Both the position numbers and the translations under genes were made by a program. DNA of 64,000 bases from Paulownia fortunei (taxonomy: Eukaryota > Streptophyta > Magnoliopsida > Lamiales > Paulowniaceae). The notes under the pieces were generated by a model that saw only the letters and a program-made list of their open reading frames with translations, was not told where the DNA came from and ran no database searches. Position 1 is the stretch's first letter; each line of letters begins with the position of its first letter. Location of the stretch: positions 13,216,673 through 13,280,672 of the forward strand of contig CM033115.1 in NCBI GenBank assembly GCA_019321725.1, written 5' to 3'. This document shows, piece by piece, positions 11,173-22,100 of this stretch.

Positions 11173-13542
11173 TGTGATACCCGAGCCACTTACTACTCAC
11201 ATGGCCAAATATAATTCATGCATTACATATTAATTGCGTGTTATTTGCATTAATATGACGTCAAATAATTTATTTTATTTTATACGGCGTTTTTAATCAT
11301 TAAACTTAATTTTGAAACTCTCACACGGTATTAGTTATCGAATCCCCTAACCTAAGTAGTTGATTTTGTATTGAGATAAGAAAAAATTGAGGTGTCAATA
11401 TAGTGAATAGTGGTAGGTTACACGTGGTAATCTTAGGAGTTCGAAAAGTGTCAACGAAAAGTTTATAGAAAGTAAGTCGGTTCGATCATGAATTTTAATA
11501 TTATATGTATATTTAAATCATACACTTGGGACAACTAGACATACAATATTATAATTTAAATATTATATAACTAGGTTCATAGGTTTGTAACACTATCGAC
11601 ACACAAACTTATCAATCGGGCAAGAATTGATGATTTTCGGGTGAAGAACCTAATGAACGGATATAGGAATTAGCTATGGAATGAATGGTGATGAAGATAG
11701 GTTGCAACCAAATAGGAATATATGAGACACACAAGATTAGAGCTGCAAGATAAGGGAGAAAATCAGATTATACCATTACATGCCATCTCATGCTTAAACT
11801 TATCAAGTTAGCACCTCAACCTATTCTTCACTCTTAAGCAAACAACCATGACTTGAACCTTATTCTGAACTATTTCAGCTTCTAAATACATAAAAAAATA
11901 TCTCTAAATAGGTACTAAGTGATTCCAACAGAAAAAGGAGGCAAAATAAGTAAAGGGAAGGAGAAATAACCAAGTTCAAGTAGAAAACTGTGCAAGGTGA
12001 GCTTAACCTATGGGTTTGGCATGAATTTCAGATATATTTTGAGGTTTATTGGCTTATTAAGCTTTGAATATTATTTATAAATATGTTAGGATGTTATTAG
12101 ATAGGCTTTGATGCATAAAGAAAGGGTTTGTGGTTGGAAATATTTGATAGAAAATACTTATGGTAGAAACTGTTACCTTGTTGTATTCTTATGTTTTAGG
12201 CTTCAAAAGTGTATGATATGTTGAATAAAACCTATAATTATCATCATATACATGTTTATATATGAATTAAGAGTATTGGAATGAATTTTGATCGATTAGA
12301 AATTAAAATAGAGAATGATATTGGAGAAACACTCAAACTGCCAAAGTAGCAAAATCTGTTTTGGTATGCTGTGAAGGAGACTGAATTAGGTGAGCTAAAT
12401 CCATTAGTTTTGGCAAGACTATAACCTGGTTGTCTCTGTGTATATGTTATATAAGTGTGGTAAAAAGTTGGGAGAGATTGAATATACGTAAGAATGCCAA
12501 AACTATTAATGTCATGAAGTGTGCAAAACTGTCACGGTAGGAAAACAATCTGTTTCAGTATGTTGTGAAGAGAGCTGAACTTAGGAAGCTATATCCATGA
12601 GTTTTATCAATTATATGATATGGTTACATTTATATACATGTTGTCTAAGTGTGATAAAAATTTGAGAGTGATTAGATATGTTTATGGATGCCAAAATTAT
12701 CATACAACTAAATTGGACAGTAAGTAAATATGAAAATGTGAATCTGTCTCATTTCATAACTTAGTATATTTCAACCTAGACATGTTGCTATTGAGTGTTA
12801 ACAATTAGGTACATGATATTAGAGTTATAATACTTCAATTATATGATGTTTATATGTATCTAAGATGAGAAATTAAGGTATTGGAGGGACTAGATTAGGT
12901 TCTAGTTTGTAAAATCTAGATAGCTTGGTGTTTAAGATATTAGTATGATATTCTATGCTTTCAACTTGCCAAATTGGGAATGGTGCTTGATGTTGGTAAT
13001 ATTATAGGATATTTTACATCTAAGATTGAAGGGGAACAATAAACAAATCTAGAGTAAGCCACCAACCAAGTGAAAGGTAAGTAAAGATTCATTTGCAACT
13101 ACAATATATAGATATAGTAAATGTGTGATTTATATATAATACCATAGATCATATGTGCAAAAGCAGAAGACACACATTACTATCATACATACATGGGCAT
13201 TGGCACGTGCATGCATCATATACGAGCATTGTGATAAATCTTGCATTGCACGTCATGATTCTGAGAAAAGAAAATATTTTGTTGACTACTACAAGTGCAC
13301 CGAAGCATGCATGGATTTGCATGGTTTTATGCATAGATTTGCAGGTTCGCGTGCATTGATTTGCATACTTATATGATTATTGGCCATTGGACTATGGCGG
13401 TATACAGAGCTCTTTTCCGGTGTATGGGATAATAGCATTGGTCAGGGGCCCAAGAAAGAAATGATTTTGAGAGAAATATTTGATGCATAAAATTGTATTA
13501 TGGGCATAGCATTTTGAGATGCATGACTTGATATTGTGGATT
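11173..13542 (+). repeat. gypsy 3' LTR, 3'-truncated
   Basis: It starts TGTGATACCCGAGCC. The first 635 bp match the 5' LTR. The middle (about 11808-13500) is missing from the 5' LTR, but its last part (13080-13450) matches the LTR fragment at 121-720, so it is real LTR sequence and not an insertion. The final 470 bp seen in the 5' LTR are absent: homology ends in GTGGATT at 13542. An intact LTR of this family would therefore be about 2.8 kb. Three short overlapping reading frames at 13149-13376 lie in it and are not genes. Confidence 0.85.
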
Positions 13543-13620
13543 GTTAGAGTATATTTTTTAGATGTTATTTTTCTTCATCTTCTTTGTTTTGTGTTAACTT
13601 CATCGATTTATGTAGGGGAT
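13543..13620 (+). other. 3' internal tail and polypurine tract of copia element
   Basis: Copia sequence resumes after the broken gypsy LTR with a T-rich untranslated tail. It ends in ATGTAGGGGAT directly before the 3' LTR at 13621, as expected for a plant copia polypurine tract. Confidence 0.75.
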
Positions 13621-14828
13621 TGTTAGAATTATGGGGTATCCCAGATTAGAAGTTTATGGGTGAATGGATAAGTCTCTAAGTTTTAAAAAGAGTGTAATTT
13701 AGTGTGGGTGTGTATCCCATATTCGAAAAGTGAAGCAAATTTTTTTTGCACATATAGAATTTTATTTTAAGAGGAGAATTTTATCCCATAATGGGCTTTT
13801 AACTAGTTTTAGTTAGCCTCAAGAAACTATGAGGGTGGTATGAAGCACTGCCCGAGCTTGCATTTGCATGCACGTGCGCACATTGTAAAGTTTATATTGG
13901 ATGCTTTAGAGACGCACTTTGTACTTAACATGTCTACATCGTCGCAAAGAGATAAGTAGCCTTAAATTTTCAAATATGGAACCGAGGTTCAGTTTAGTGG
14001 CTCGGTGGCGTTGTAGAGTAAATCAACGTGGCAGTGACATGGCAGATCATCCAAGTGGCGCCTACGTGGTGTGACACCGTGTAGTTGGGTGCTATGTGGA
14101 TGTGATTATACAAGTGACGGTTGACGAGGCATGTATGAAGCGCTGCAGTTAGTTCTTAACACTGACGGGACACGAGTGAGTGGAGACATCTATCCAATTG
14201 GTAGAGATGCATGGTAAAGGATTGTAGACCTTCGTGAGGGATGCAATATAAATCACTAGATCACAACCATTTCTTAAAAAATGTGGTCTGACGGTCCAGA
14301 TTGATTCGAGCGAGGGACATAACCATTCATGAAGGGACATACGAAATTCTATAAATAGGCCCCCCTCCTCCCTCCCAAGAATTGATTTTCTATAAATCAA
14401 AAATCAATTCGAGTTCAATTGATTTCTCTTTTATCTCTCCCTAATAAAATTTCTTTGATTATTTTAGTATTCTTGCTATTCTTTGAAAAAGAATATTGTC
14501 AAACTTCTTGTTTGCCCAATAAAATTAGTAAAAAAATAAATAAAATCCTAGAGAACTAACCCTTTCAATAAATAGAGTAAAATATCCAATAAAGAAGAAT
14601 AGAAAATAAGAAAGGTCAATCCCTTAGATGAATATGAATGCTATCTTCTTGCTCTTGAGTTGCTTGAGCCCCTTCATTAATCTTGAAAAAAAAATATTGT
14701 ATTTTGAAAGGCGAACATCCAAGTTTTTATAGCACCTGTGTGGGGATGAAATTTGTCTTAATAGTACATACATTAGTTCAAATTTCAAATATATTCTAAA
14801 TTTTCCCTCGACCCACTATACACCAACA
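13621..14828 (+). repeat. copia 3' LTR
   Basis: It starts TGTTAGAATTATGG and ends CACCAACA, complementary in outline to its start. It is homologous to 2363-3418. It carries a block of about 145 bp (about 14531-14675) that the 5' LTR lacks. A TATAAATAGG promoter-like motif near 14350 matches the same place in the 5' LTR. It is followed by the target duplication CTCAT at 14829-14833. Confidence 0.88.
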
Positions 14829-14833
14829 CTCAT
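14829..14833 (+). repeat. right target-site duplication CTCAT
   Basis: Exact repeat of 2358-2362. It shows that the outer copia ends are original and that the outer flanks have not been rearranged. Confidence 0.85.
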
Positions 14834-15844
14834 TTTATTTAATATTTGCAAGTTAAGTTTAGATCATTTACTTTAAATTGATATTTTATCTTTTATTGTA
14901 CATCATAAAAAAATACTAAATATATAAAATATTTTTTAAATAAACTTTTAATTATAAATTATATATATTTGACATGAATTAATGAAACAAGGGACAAGAT
15001 AAAAATTAAATTGAAACATATGATCCAAAATATTGAAAGTTGAGGTACTATGCTTCTGAATTTTGATTTTATTAGAAAATATAATGGCAGCTGATGTGGT
15101 GGCCCCTCACATGGTAAAGGAAAACCTGCCCTTACTGTTAAAGATAATTATCAAATAGGACCGCATAATTTTGTATAGATTGTGCCCGTCCCTATCGTGA
15201 TTCAGAAAGGATACTCTTTTTCAAGAGATATTCAGATATGTCTTCCACCTGATTGGTTCAAGGTATCGAATTCTTAAATACCCGTTCCACCTATGTGTGA
15301 TGGTATGTCATTATTGCTTTGACACCTTTTAATTACTTTAAACTCCTATCTTTATGTATTTTTAATTTGATTGTCGGCCTTAAGGAGTTGTTTGATTTCT
15401 GGTTCAGACCCATCTCATCCAGATTCGACCGAGTGCAGGCACCCCTAGGTCTTTGATATCCTTCGGAGGTAGATCCGGATCAGTAGACACGGTTGGCAGC
15501 AGCTATTTGAGAACCTTTTGATTGCCATATGAAGGTGCGCACAGAAAGCAGGAAGCAAATGGAGCTTCTACTATGTTATCTATAAAGTATCACTCTTATT
15601 TTCCCAAAAAATGACAGGAAAAAAGTGGTGAAAAATGACCATAGAGGTCTTTCAAGAAAAGAACAATAAGAATGAGAAATGATATGTTTTTTCTTGGTCT
15701 ATATCCGGAATAAAAGTCTTATTCAAATCTTCTAACAGTAAAGAAGAATTGCAAGATGGGGTATACAAAGTCTCTACTTAATGGGAGGAGGTTTGTATTG
15801 ATAGAAAACACTGACTTCCTGTGAATGGATAAGTAATATCAGTT
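14834..15844. other. gene-free stretch downstream of the receptor pseudogene
   Basis: No usable reading frame. It lies immediately 3' of the minus-strand receptor pseudogene, where the kinase domain should be encoded. I looked on both strands for the kinase hallmarks (VAVK, HRD, DFG) and saw none. Positions from about 15560 to 15844 may be old 3' untranslated sequence. Confidence 0.55.
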
Positions 15845-18071
15845 TTACATTCTTCTTCTCTTGAACTTTTTCTTGGTCTTCAGCACTGAGATTTTCTCAC
15901 TTCCCAAAAACAAGAAAGCAAGGAAAGATAAAACGAAGAAGAGTGGATAGGACAGAACGAATGCAAAAAGGAAGCATTCCAGAAACCCATCTGGCTTCCC
16001 CTCAGCTTTTCTTGGCGCTGAGGGACTAGTTCTTCTTTCATTTTCGATAAAAGATGGTAGTTCTAACAATGGATTGCCAAGAAACGAGGATCTAGCAAAT
16101 GTTGCTAACTGACCAGTAGAAGGTATTCTGCCAGATATATAGGCATTGTAGGAGATGTTAAACTTACTTAGCTCCACTAAATTTGACATGCTTTTAGGTA
16201 AGTCACCTGAGAAATTGTTATATGACAGATCAAGGCTTTGCAAGCATTTCAGCATCCCAATTTCTTTTGGTATCTCACCAGAAAACATGTTTTTCGATAT
16301 GTTCAGTGCTAATAGTTGCAATAATCCAATCTCTGGAGGAAGCTCACCATATAAACCATTCTCATCAAGATATAACATACCCAAGTTCTGCATCTTACTG
16401 ATTTCAGGAGGGAGTTCACCTGACAATTTGTTGCCTCTTAGTTGAATGTAACCAGACGCAGGTTTCACCTGACTCGAACTAGAAGTGCACACGGAGAATA
16501 AAGGCTGCGCTTTTAGCAACAAATCCCACTTGATTTCACATCTCCCAGCTTCAGAAAATGTAAATGAGGCTAATGGGGAATCCATTGTTGGGATCCATCT
16601 CATCAGAGTTCTGCATTGGCCGAATCCATAGGCGGCCTGATCAATCTGATTCAATAGGATTAATTGTGCCATTGCATTGCTGCCAATGTTGAAAAATTCA
16701 GGTGGAATGCCCCCTGAAAGTTGGTTGTTTGCAAAGTTTGACCATAAAAGGCTGCTGCAGTTGCCCAATTCTGCAGGGATTCCACCTGTCAGTGAATTGT
16801 TTGCAAGCATTAACCACAAAATCGAGCTTAACTTTCCAAAACTCAGTGGTATTGATCCACTAAGCTTATTGAAAGAGAGATCAAGAGCTTGGAGTCTTGA
16901 CAGATTTCCATATTCATGAGGTATATTTCCTGTAAACTGATTGTTAGCCAAAACCAACATTTTCAAGTTCAACATTTGAGAAATTTCTAAGGGTAATGGA
17001 CCGGAGAAAACGTTGTCACTTAAGTCCAATTCAGATATGCTTCGCAACTTAAGAATCCCAGATGAAAAGAACCCTCCTGTATATAAATTTCCACTCAAAA
17101 GAAGGTACTTCACTTGATGGAGTCGACCAAAAATTTCTTGAATATCTCTTCCAAATCCATTCCTGCTTAGATCCAACAAGGACAAGTTGGTTATCCCCAC
17201 TAGAGACTCTGGAACATATCCCTCGAGAAATTATTGTCACCTAATAAAAGTGATTGGAGACTCAAAAGGGATCCAATTTCATGAGGGATTTTGCCAGAGA
17301 ACTTGTTTCCAGACAGATTCAAAGTTACCAAATCCTTGCAGTTCGAAATTTCCTTCGCGAGCTGTCCAACGAAGAAATTGTCTGATAAGTCCAGAGCTTG
17401 TAAGCTGCAATTTTCGCTGAAAAGCCAACTAGGAATTGCACCACCTAAACTGTTAACAGGCACTGATAACTCAAGTAGCCAATCAAACTGAGACGATAAA
17501 TTCCCACTAAGGTTGTTTCCTCTCAGATCAAGAGAATATAAATTTCTGCACAAGTTGAATAAGTCATCAACTGAACCACTTAAATTATTCGATGACAGCT
17601 TCAATACCACCAAATTTCTGCATGCTTTAGCAGGAAATATTGACCCAAGACTGCCCTGAATTCTATTACCGGACAGGTCAAGGACTTCCAAGTTGTTGAA
17701 TCCAGTAAGATTTAAATCACCTGCAATGATATTATATGACAGGTTCAGGACTCTCAAGTTTCTGCATTTGCTCAAGTCATCAGGGATCGTCCCATATATC
17801 GCATTTTCTGAAAGGTTAAGGTATTTCAGCTCAGGCAGTCCAGAAAAATTGTAAAACAACTTCCCCACTACGTTTTTGTTGGAGAGATCTATTGCAATAA
17901 CATGATTCCCTCTTGTGTCACATGAAATTCCGTGCCAGTTGCATGGTGATTTGTCCTCTGAATTCCACTCTGCAAATCGATATTTGAGCTCAGAATTCTG
18001 CAGCAGCATATATGCCTTAAGGTTGAGCAGTACCTATTTATCACTATCTATGTCTCCAATCACAGTCTTGC

Positions 18072-18367
18072 CTACAAATTCAAGTTAGAAAAAAAATAAA
18101 AATTGTTTGTCAGATTCAAGTGTACTCTTGCAGGATATGAACCCCCACGATCATCTTTTTTAAGCTCCTGATTAACAAGAAGTCGTACTCGTTTCTGTCT
18201 ATGAACTCAAACAAGCAGAAAGTTTTTTTTGTAGACAGGTATTGATTAACAAGAAATCGTACTCGTTTCTGTCTATAAACTCAAACAAGCAAAAAAGTTC
18301 TTTTATACACAGGTACTAGTAAAGAATACTGAAGAACAAAATACAAGAGATGGAAAGTGATGAGTAC
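18072..18367 (-). other. intron 1 of the receptor pseudogene
   Basis: On the minus strand the donor is ACTG|GTACTC and the acceptor TTTGTAG|GCAAG, with a pyrimidine-rich run before the AG. Splicing joins the signal-peptide exon to the LRR exon in the same frame, which supports the boundaries. It contains a 74-bp tandem duplication. Confidence 0.75.
18169..18316. repeat. 74-bp tandem duplication inside the intron
   Basis: Copy 1 is 18169-18242 and copy 2 is 18243-18316. Both begin TGATTAACAAGAA and share CGTACTCGTTTCTGTCTAT, with a handful of differences. It is confined to the intron and does not change the predicted protein. Confidence 0.85.
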
Positions 18368-18485
18368 CAGTAATTAGGCATGAGAACAGGAAAATTGCAG
18401 CCCATAAACGAGGATTGGTACCTTTCAGGGACATGACTATGCAATCCAAATTAGTGTTTGATGTTCCTGTTTTTCACCTTCAGCT

Positions 18486-18494
18486 TAAATATAT
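18486..18494 (-). promoter_or_regulatory. possible TATA box of receptor gene
   Basis: Minus-strand ATATATTTAA lies about 55 bp upstream of the ATG at 18434. Position and composition suit a TATA box with a short leader, but the region is AT-rich and chance occurrence is likely. Confidence 0.3.
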
Positions 18495-20651
18495 GAGTAT
18501 CTCTTGCTAATTGACTTGGATGTGGCCAAAAAAAAATAATAATAATAAAATCATGGTTTTTGGGCTATGTGACTTTACTGGGAAATAATAAACAAATTTA
18601 TTTGTTGGTTTCGAAGGAAAAAGGCGAAGAAATATGTATAGGAGTATGCATTTATCGATTAATATATTTATTTCATCTGTTATGTCAGATAATTACATTG
18701 AAAAAATTAATTGATATTTATGTTGTCAAAAGAAAAAAAGGGAAAATGCTACGAAGTTTACCATGCTTTTTTTTTTTTTTTTGTGGTTTTAGTTCAGCAT
18801 GAATATTACTTCTTTCCTTTCCTGACTTTTTCGGTTTCTTTTGAAGATAAACAATTAAAATTGAGTTTGGACTGCAAATTTCTTGTTTGACAAGTGAAGG
18901 GTCAAAATTGGCTGGATATGACTTTTCCTATATTATTATTACCTTTTATTGACTTTTCTTGTAACAACTAACAAGAATAGTACTATTGTTCTTTATTAAT
19001 TCAATATTCTCGTAACATACAATTAACCAACTCGAAATATGCCCCTCAAACTTTAAATTCTAGTACTTAGTCACCATGCACTACACAATTTGAATTTGGA
19101 ATTGCCATTAGTTTGCCATTTATTTTTATTAGTCATGGATAAAATGCTACTTACACATGCCAATGTAGCAAACAAGGAGAAGACATGGTATTTTTTAAGT
19201 GTAAACAGATTGAGTCGAGCTAAAAAAGTTTTTTTCTAAATTTAGAAATGATAATTAGTTGGGTCTAGTGTGAGTTTATTTGGACCTAAGATCCGATCCG
19301 TTAAAATTTTTAAGAACTCATAACCGATGGATAGACCAATTAAACCTGGTAGACCAGTTTTATAATTTAAAAAATATTAAAATTTATATTTCTTAAAAAT
19401 AATAATATTTAAACTTTCTAAAATAATTATTTTTTCAAAAAAAGAATATCATATATATATGTAATAATTTTTTTAATAAATAGAAAAATTAAATGAATCA
19501 GGTTGGGTCGGGTCGAGTCTGAAAATGAAAAATTAAGATCCCGACCAAACCCTTTTATACTGTTAAAAAGTCCAAGCGAGACAAGTAAGGAGTATGTCTG
19601 GGGCGAGTCCGTGTTTGGACCCATCTCCTTGCCATCACTATTTTAATTTTGTTTAAATCTTTTATTAATTTTGAAACTATATTTGAACTTGATTTGATTA
19701 TTAAATAAGTAGAGGTGTAACAAGCTTTAATAGTGTTAAATACGAGTCAATCTCAAATAATTTGATATTTTTATATATGTTTTATTATTTTTTAATTAAT
19801 GAAGTTGAACTTGAAACCAAATTTTATATTTTATTGAATGAAAAAATTCAATATTAATTTATTATACTTATAAATATAGTTGAAATAAATTTTTAACAAT
19901 TAATTATTAAGTGAATATAGAGTAACGTTGTTATGTTTTTAGCCTTACCATGAATTCAAGTTATTTGTCTTTGTTAATTCTAAGCAAATCCTTTCATAAA
20001 TTTCCTTAAGCATGTTTTCTAACCGAGGTAGCACTCAATTAAATGAGAATTGATTTATACAAAATAAGTTATAAAACTTTGAATTAGTGGACTTCTATTA
20101 ATCTCGTGAGCTTAGACAAATAATGGATAAAAGCCCAACATGTATCGGCTAGATTGAAGTGAAGGCCTATAAGTGAGTATTTTAAAATCAACTAGGAAAT
20201 TAAACCGGAAATTGGGTCATTGGTCCAATTAATTTAACTGTTTTGAAAAAATTGGTTGATCCATATATATGTATATATACATACATACATATATCAAAAC
20301 TAAAGATGCGTATCAAAATAATAAAACTAACAAATATAAATAAAAGTAAGAATATAAATTGTATAAAAATACATATGCAGATATGTAAGTCAAAATAAAT
20401 AGGAAATATTCATGTATACTTATACCACACCTTATTTTAATCTTCAAAATACATATAATAATAATAATAATAATAAAATAAAAAATATCGAAAGTGCTAG
20501 AATTAAAAATAAGGATGACCAATTAGGAATTTCAATCAAGCCACACTTGGAGTAAAGTTTTGATTTTTCTAAGAATCAAAACCCAAAACATAATTAATTT
20601 AATTTCAAATTTGCCACTTATTTTGAAACAGGAGTTGTGAGCTTAAGGTTG
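18495..20651. other. gene-free AT-rich spacer upstream of receptor
   Basis: No supported gene. It holds a poly-T run near 18767-18782, an ATA microsatellite at about 20456-20476, and scattered text rich in GGTCGGGTC and ACCAATTAAACC (19190-19620, 20190-20260) that looks like eroded repeat DNA of a kind I cannot name. The last bases (GGAAT, 20652-20656) are the probable target duplication of copia element A. Confidence 0.5.
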
Positions 20652-20656
20652 GGAAT

Positions 20657-21196
20657 TGTTGGAAATTGGTTGGGTTTAGAACTCATGATCTAATTGGACA
20701 TTCATATTTGAGTTGGACATGAATTTTTACAATTTGAGTGGATTATAATTTCTAATTGGACTGAGATATATATGGATTCGTCCTTACGTAGGAAGAGAGA
20801 GATATTTGTATATATATATATATATATATATCAAATCCCAATCATTATGGAAAGTGTGAACGAATATATTCTTCCATAAAATATTCTATCCATATTTCTT
20901 TCTATACATTTTCTCTCTCCATCTTTTCTTGGAGCATTACTATAGCACTTCAATTATTTAAAGTGTATAATTGAGTGAATAACTCTAATAGTTATCACCA
21001 ATATGAGTAAATACTTATTCGTAATTCATTTATTCGGAGCATGTAGTTGGATCAAAACAAGCTCTTGGTTCGATCAAAATGAGGATGTAGATGAGGTTGA
21101 TCCGAAACATGTGAATTGATATAATTCCTCCATGCGCATCCTAATACCGGATCCACTATCTATTTCTGTATGAATATTATTGATTATTTGTTTTTA
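20657..21196 (+). repeat. copia A 5' LTR
   Basis: It starts TGTTGGAAATTGG and ends just before the primer site at 21198. It aligns with 31218-31683, sharing for example TATTTGAGTTGGA and the ending TGAATATTATTGATTATTT. It contains an AT dinucleotide run at about 20811-20832 that the right LTR lacks. Confidence 0.8.
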
Positions 21197-21197
21197 G

Positions 21198-21210
21198 TGG
21201 TATCAAACCC
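21198..21210 (+). other. primer binding site of element A
   Basis: TGGTATCAAACCC follows the LTR by one base and resembles the initiator-Met primer site TGGTATCAGAGCC with two changes. Confidence 0.65.
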
Positions 21211-21979
21211 AATAGAGCTCATTCTTGCCGCTGTTGTTTGATTGAATTTATAAATATAATTTTATGCATTAATACAAGATTATTTAAAAAAAAAAGCACA
21301 ATTTTTTTTCAAGAAATTCTCACCATATGTAGATCTTAATATGTAGATCACATGTTTTAAAGTTTGGTAAAAAATAGACAAACGATTTGAAAAAAAAATA
21401 AAAATTTGTTTGATACCCACTTCCTTTAGACTCAAAATCGAACCTATTTTTGATTTTTTGGTTATAAAGTTTTATACTATATTGTGGAACACGAAAATAA
21501 GTTCAAAACCACATATAATTCATCAATACGGACTTGACATGAGTGAAAAATAAATTTTCTAAGTTTTGAATGGAAAATTGAATTTTGCTGAAAAAGTCGC
21601 CGACGCCGGAGTGCTGACCAACAAGTTGGTGTGCAGGTGTCTAGTTGGTGCCTAGGTGGCATGGACATGGCTACCACGCAGCTAATGCTGCAATTGGTAG
21701 TGATTTTTTAGAAATTCAAGAAATTAAAAAAAAGGTGCCAGGGCTTGGGGTAGGCTCAACTAGTGGCTCATAATGGGCAGCCTGTTATGTGGCTAAGGGC
21801 GCGTTTGGCTGGGAGTTTTTTTTTTAAAAAGTTGAAAAAAGAAAAATTGCCAAATGGCAGAATAATTCATTTTCTCATTTTTGGTGATTGTTATTAAGTT
21901 TTTGATTTTAGTTATATTATTTTTTACCCTTTGAAAATAAAATTTAGAATTTATGGGATTTATTCTAATAGAAATAGAT

Positions 21980-22100
21980 AAAATTATCCTTTTCGCATTA
22001 CGATGCATGAAAAAATATTTTTATGGGTTAAAATTGTCATGCCAACATATTTTTGAGCATTAAAATGCATGAAAAATAATTTTTTATGTGATTAAAATGC
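21980..22100 (+). repeat. short tandem array in element A leader
   Basis: About three to four degenerate units of roughly 30 bp, each with a T-rich block followed by a GCATTA..ATGCATG-like core. The same array, with about seven units, lies at the matching place in element B (44135-44335). Confidence 0.6.

Larger units (their letters stand above)
5306..13542 (+). mobile_element. Ty3/gypsy (Tekay/Del-like) retrotransposon, nested
   Basis: 5' LTR from 5306, initiator-Met tRNA primer site at 6459, gag-pol remnant 6626-11132 in the order gag, protease, RT, RNase H, integrase, then a polypurine tract at about 11158-11172 and a 3' LTR from 11173. Integrase after RNase H is the Ty3/gypsy order. The paired CxKCG and CxxCGxxGH knuckles and the C-terminal EEATWKREDEM region point to the chromovirus Tekay/Del clade. 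The left insertion point is in copia integrase after GGATT (5301-5305). The right end is not intact: the 3' LTR stops at 13542, again in GGATT, where copia sequence resumes. Confidence 0.87.
2363..14828 (+). mobile_element. Ty1/copia retrotransposon carrying a nested gypsy element
   Basis: The element is bounded by two homologous LTRs (2363-3418 and 13621-14828) with TG...CA ends and perfect CTCAT target duplications outside. Its own internal sequence is the gag-to-integrase portion (about 3476-5305) and the last bases before the 3' LTR (13543-13620). Everything from 5306 to 13542 is a later Ty3/gypsy insertion. Reverse transcriptase and RNase H of the copia element are missing, so a deletion followed the nested insertion. 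It is non-autonomous, with many stops and frameshifts. Confidence 0.88.
15845..18434 (-). pseudogene. NILR1-like LRR receptor kinase, kinase domain lost
   Basis: The product resembles Arabidopsis At1g74360 (NILR1), a plasma-membrane LRR receptor kinase for nematode-induced immunity. Exon 1 (18434-18368) encodes a signal peptide starting MSLKGTNPRLWAAIFLFSCL. It ends at a GT donor and joins, in frame, exon 2 starting at 18071 after an AG acceptor; the intron is 296 bp. Exon 2 has an LRR N-cap with CNWHGISC and a long run of LRRs, then a non-LRR island (about 16450-16680) containing MRWIPT, as in the Arabidopsis protein. More LRRs follow, then the FNISYN and SFLGNPLL end motifs and a hydrophobic membrane segment (about 15900-15980). 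After a basic tail it stops at 15845. Lesions are TAG at 18034-18036, about a 2-bp insertion near 17217 causing a frameshift, and no kinase domain. Family assignment is strong; non-function is inferred from the lesions. A short decoy receptor made from the second frame alone is unlikely without a signal peptide. Confidence 0.87.

Noticed and set aside
13149..13376. Three overlapping short frames
   Set aside because: Inside the gypsy 3' LTR; composition reflects GCATGCATG-rich repeat text, not protein.
15100..15560. Possible leftover kinase exon of the receptor
   Set aside because: Minus-strand translation shows no VAVK, HRD or DFG-type motifs.
16155..17491. Plus-strand frames across the receptor locus
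   Set aside because: Antisense shadows of the LRR repeats on the minus strand.
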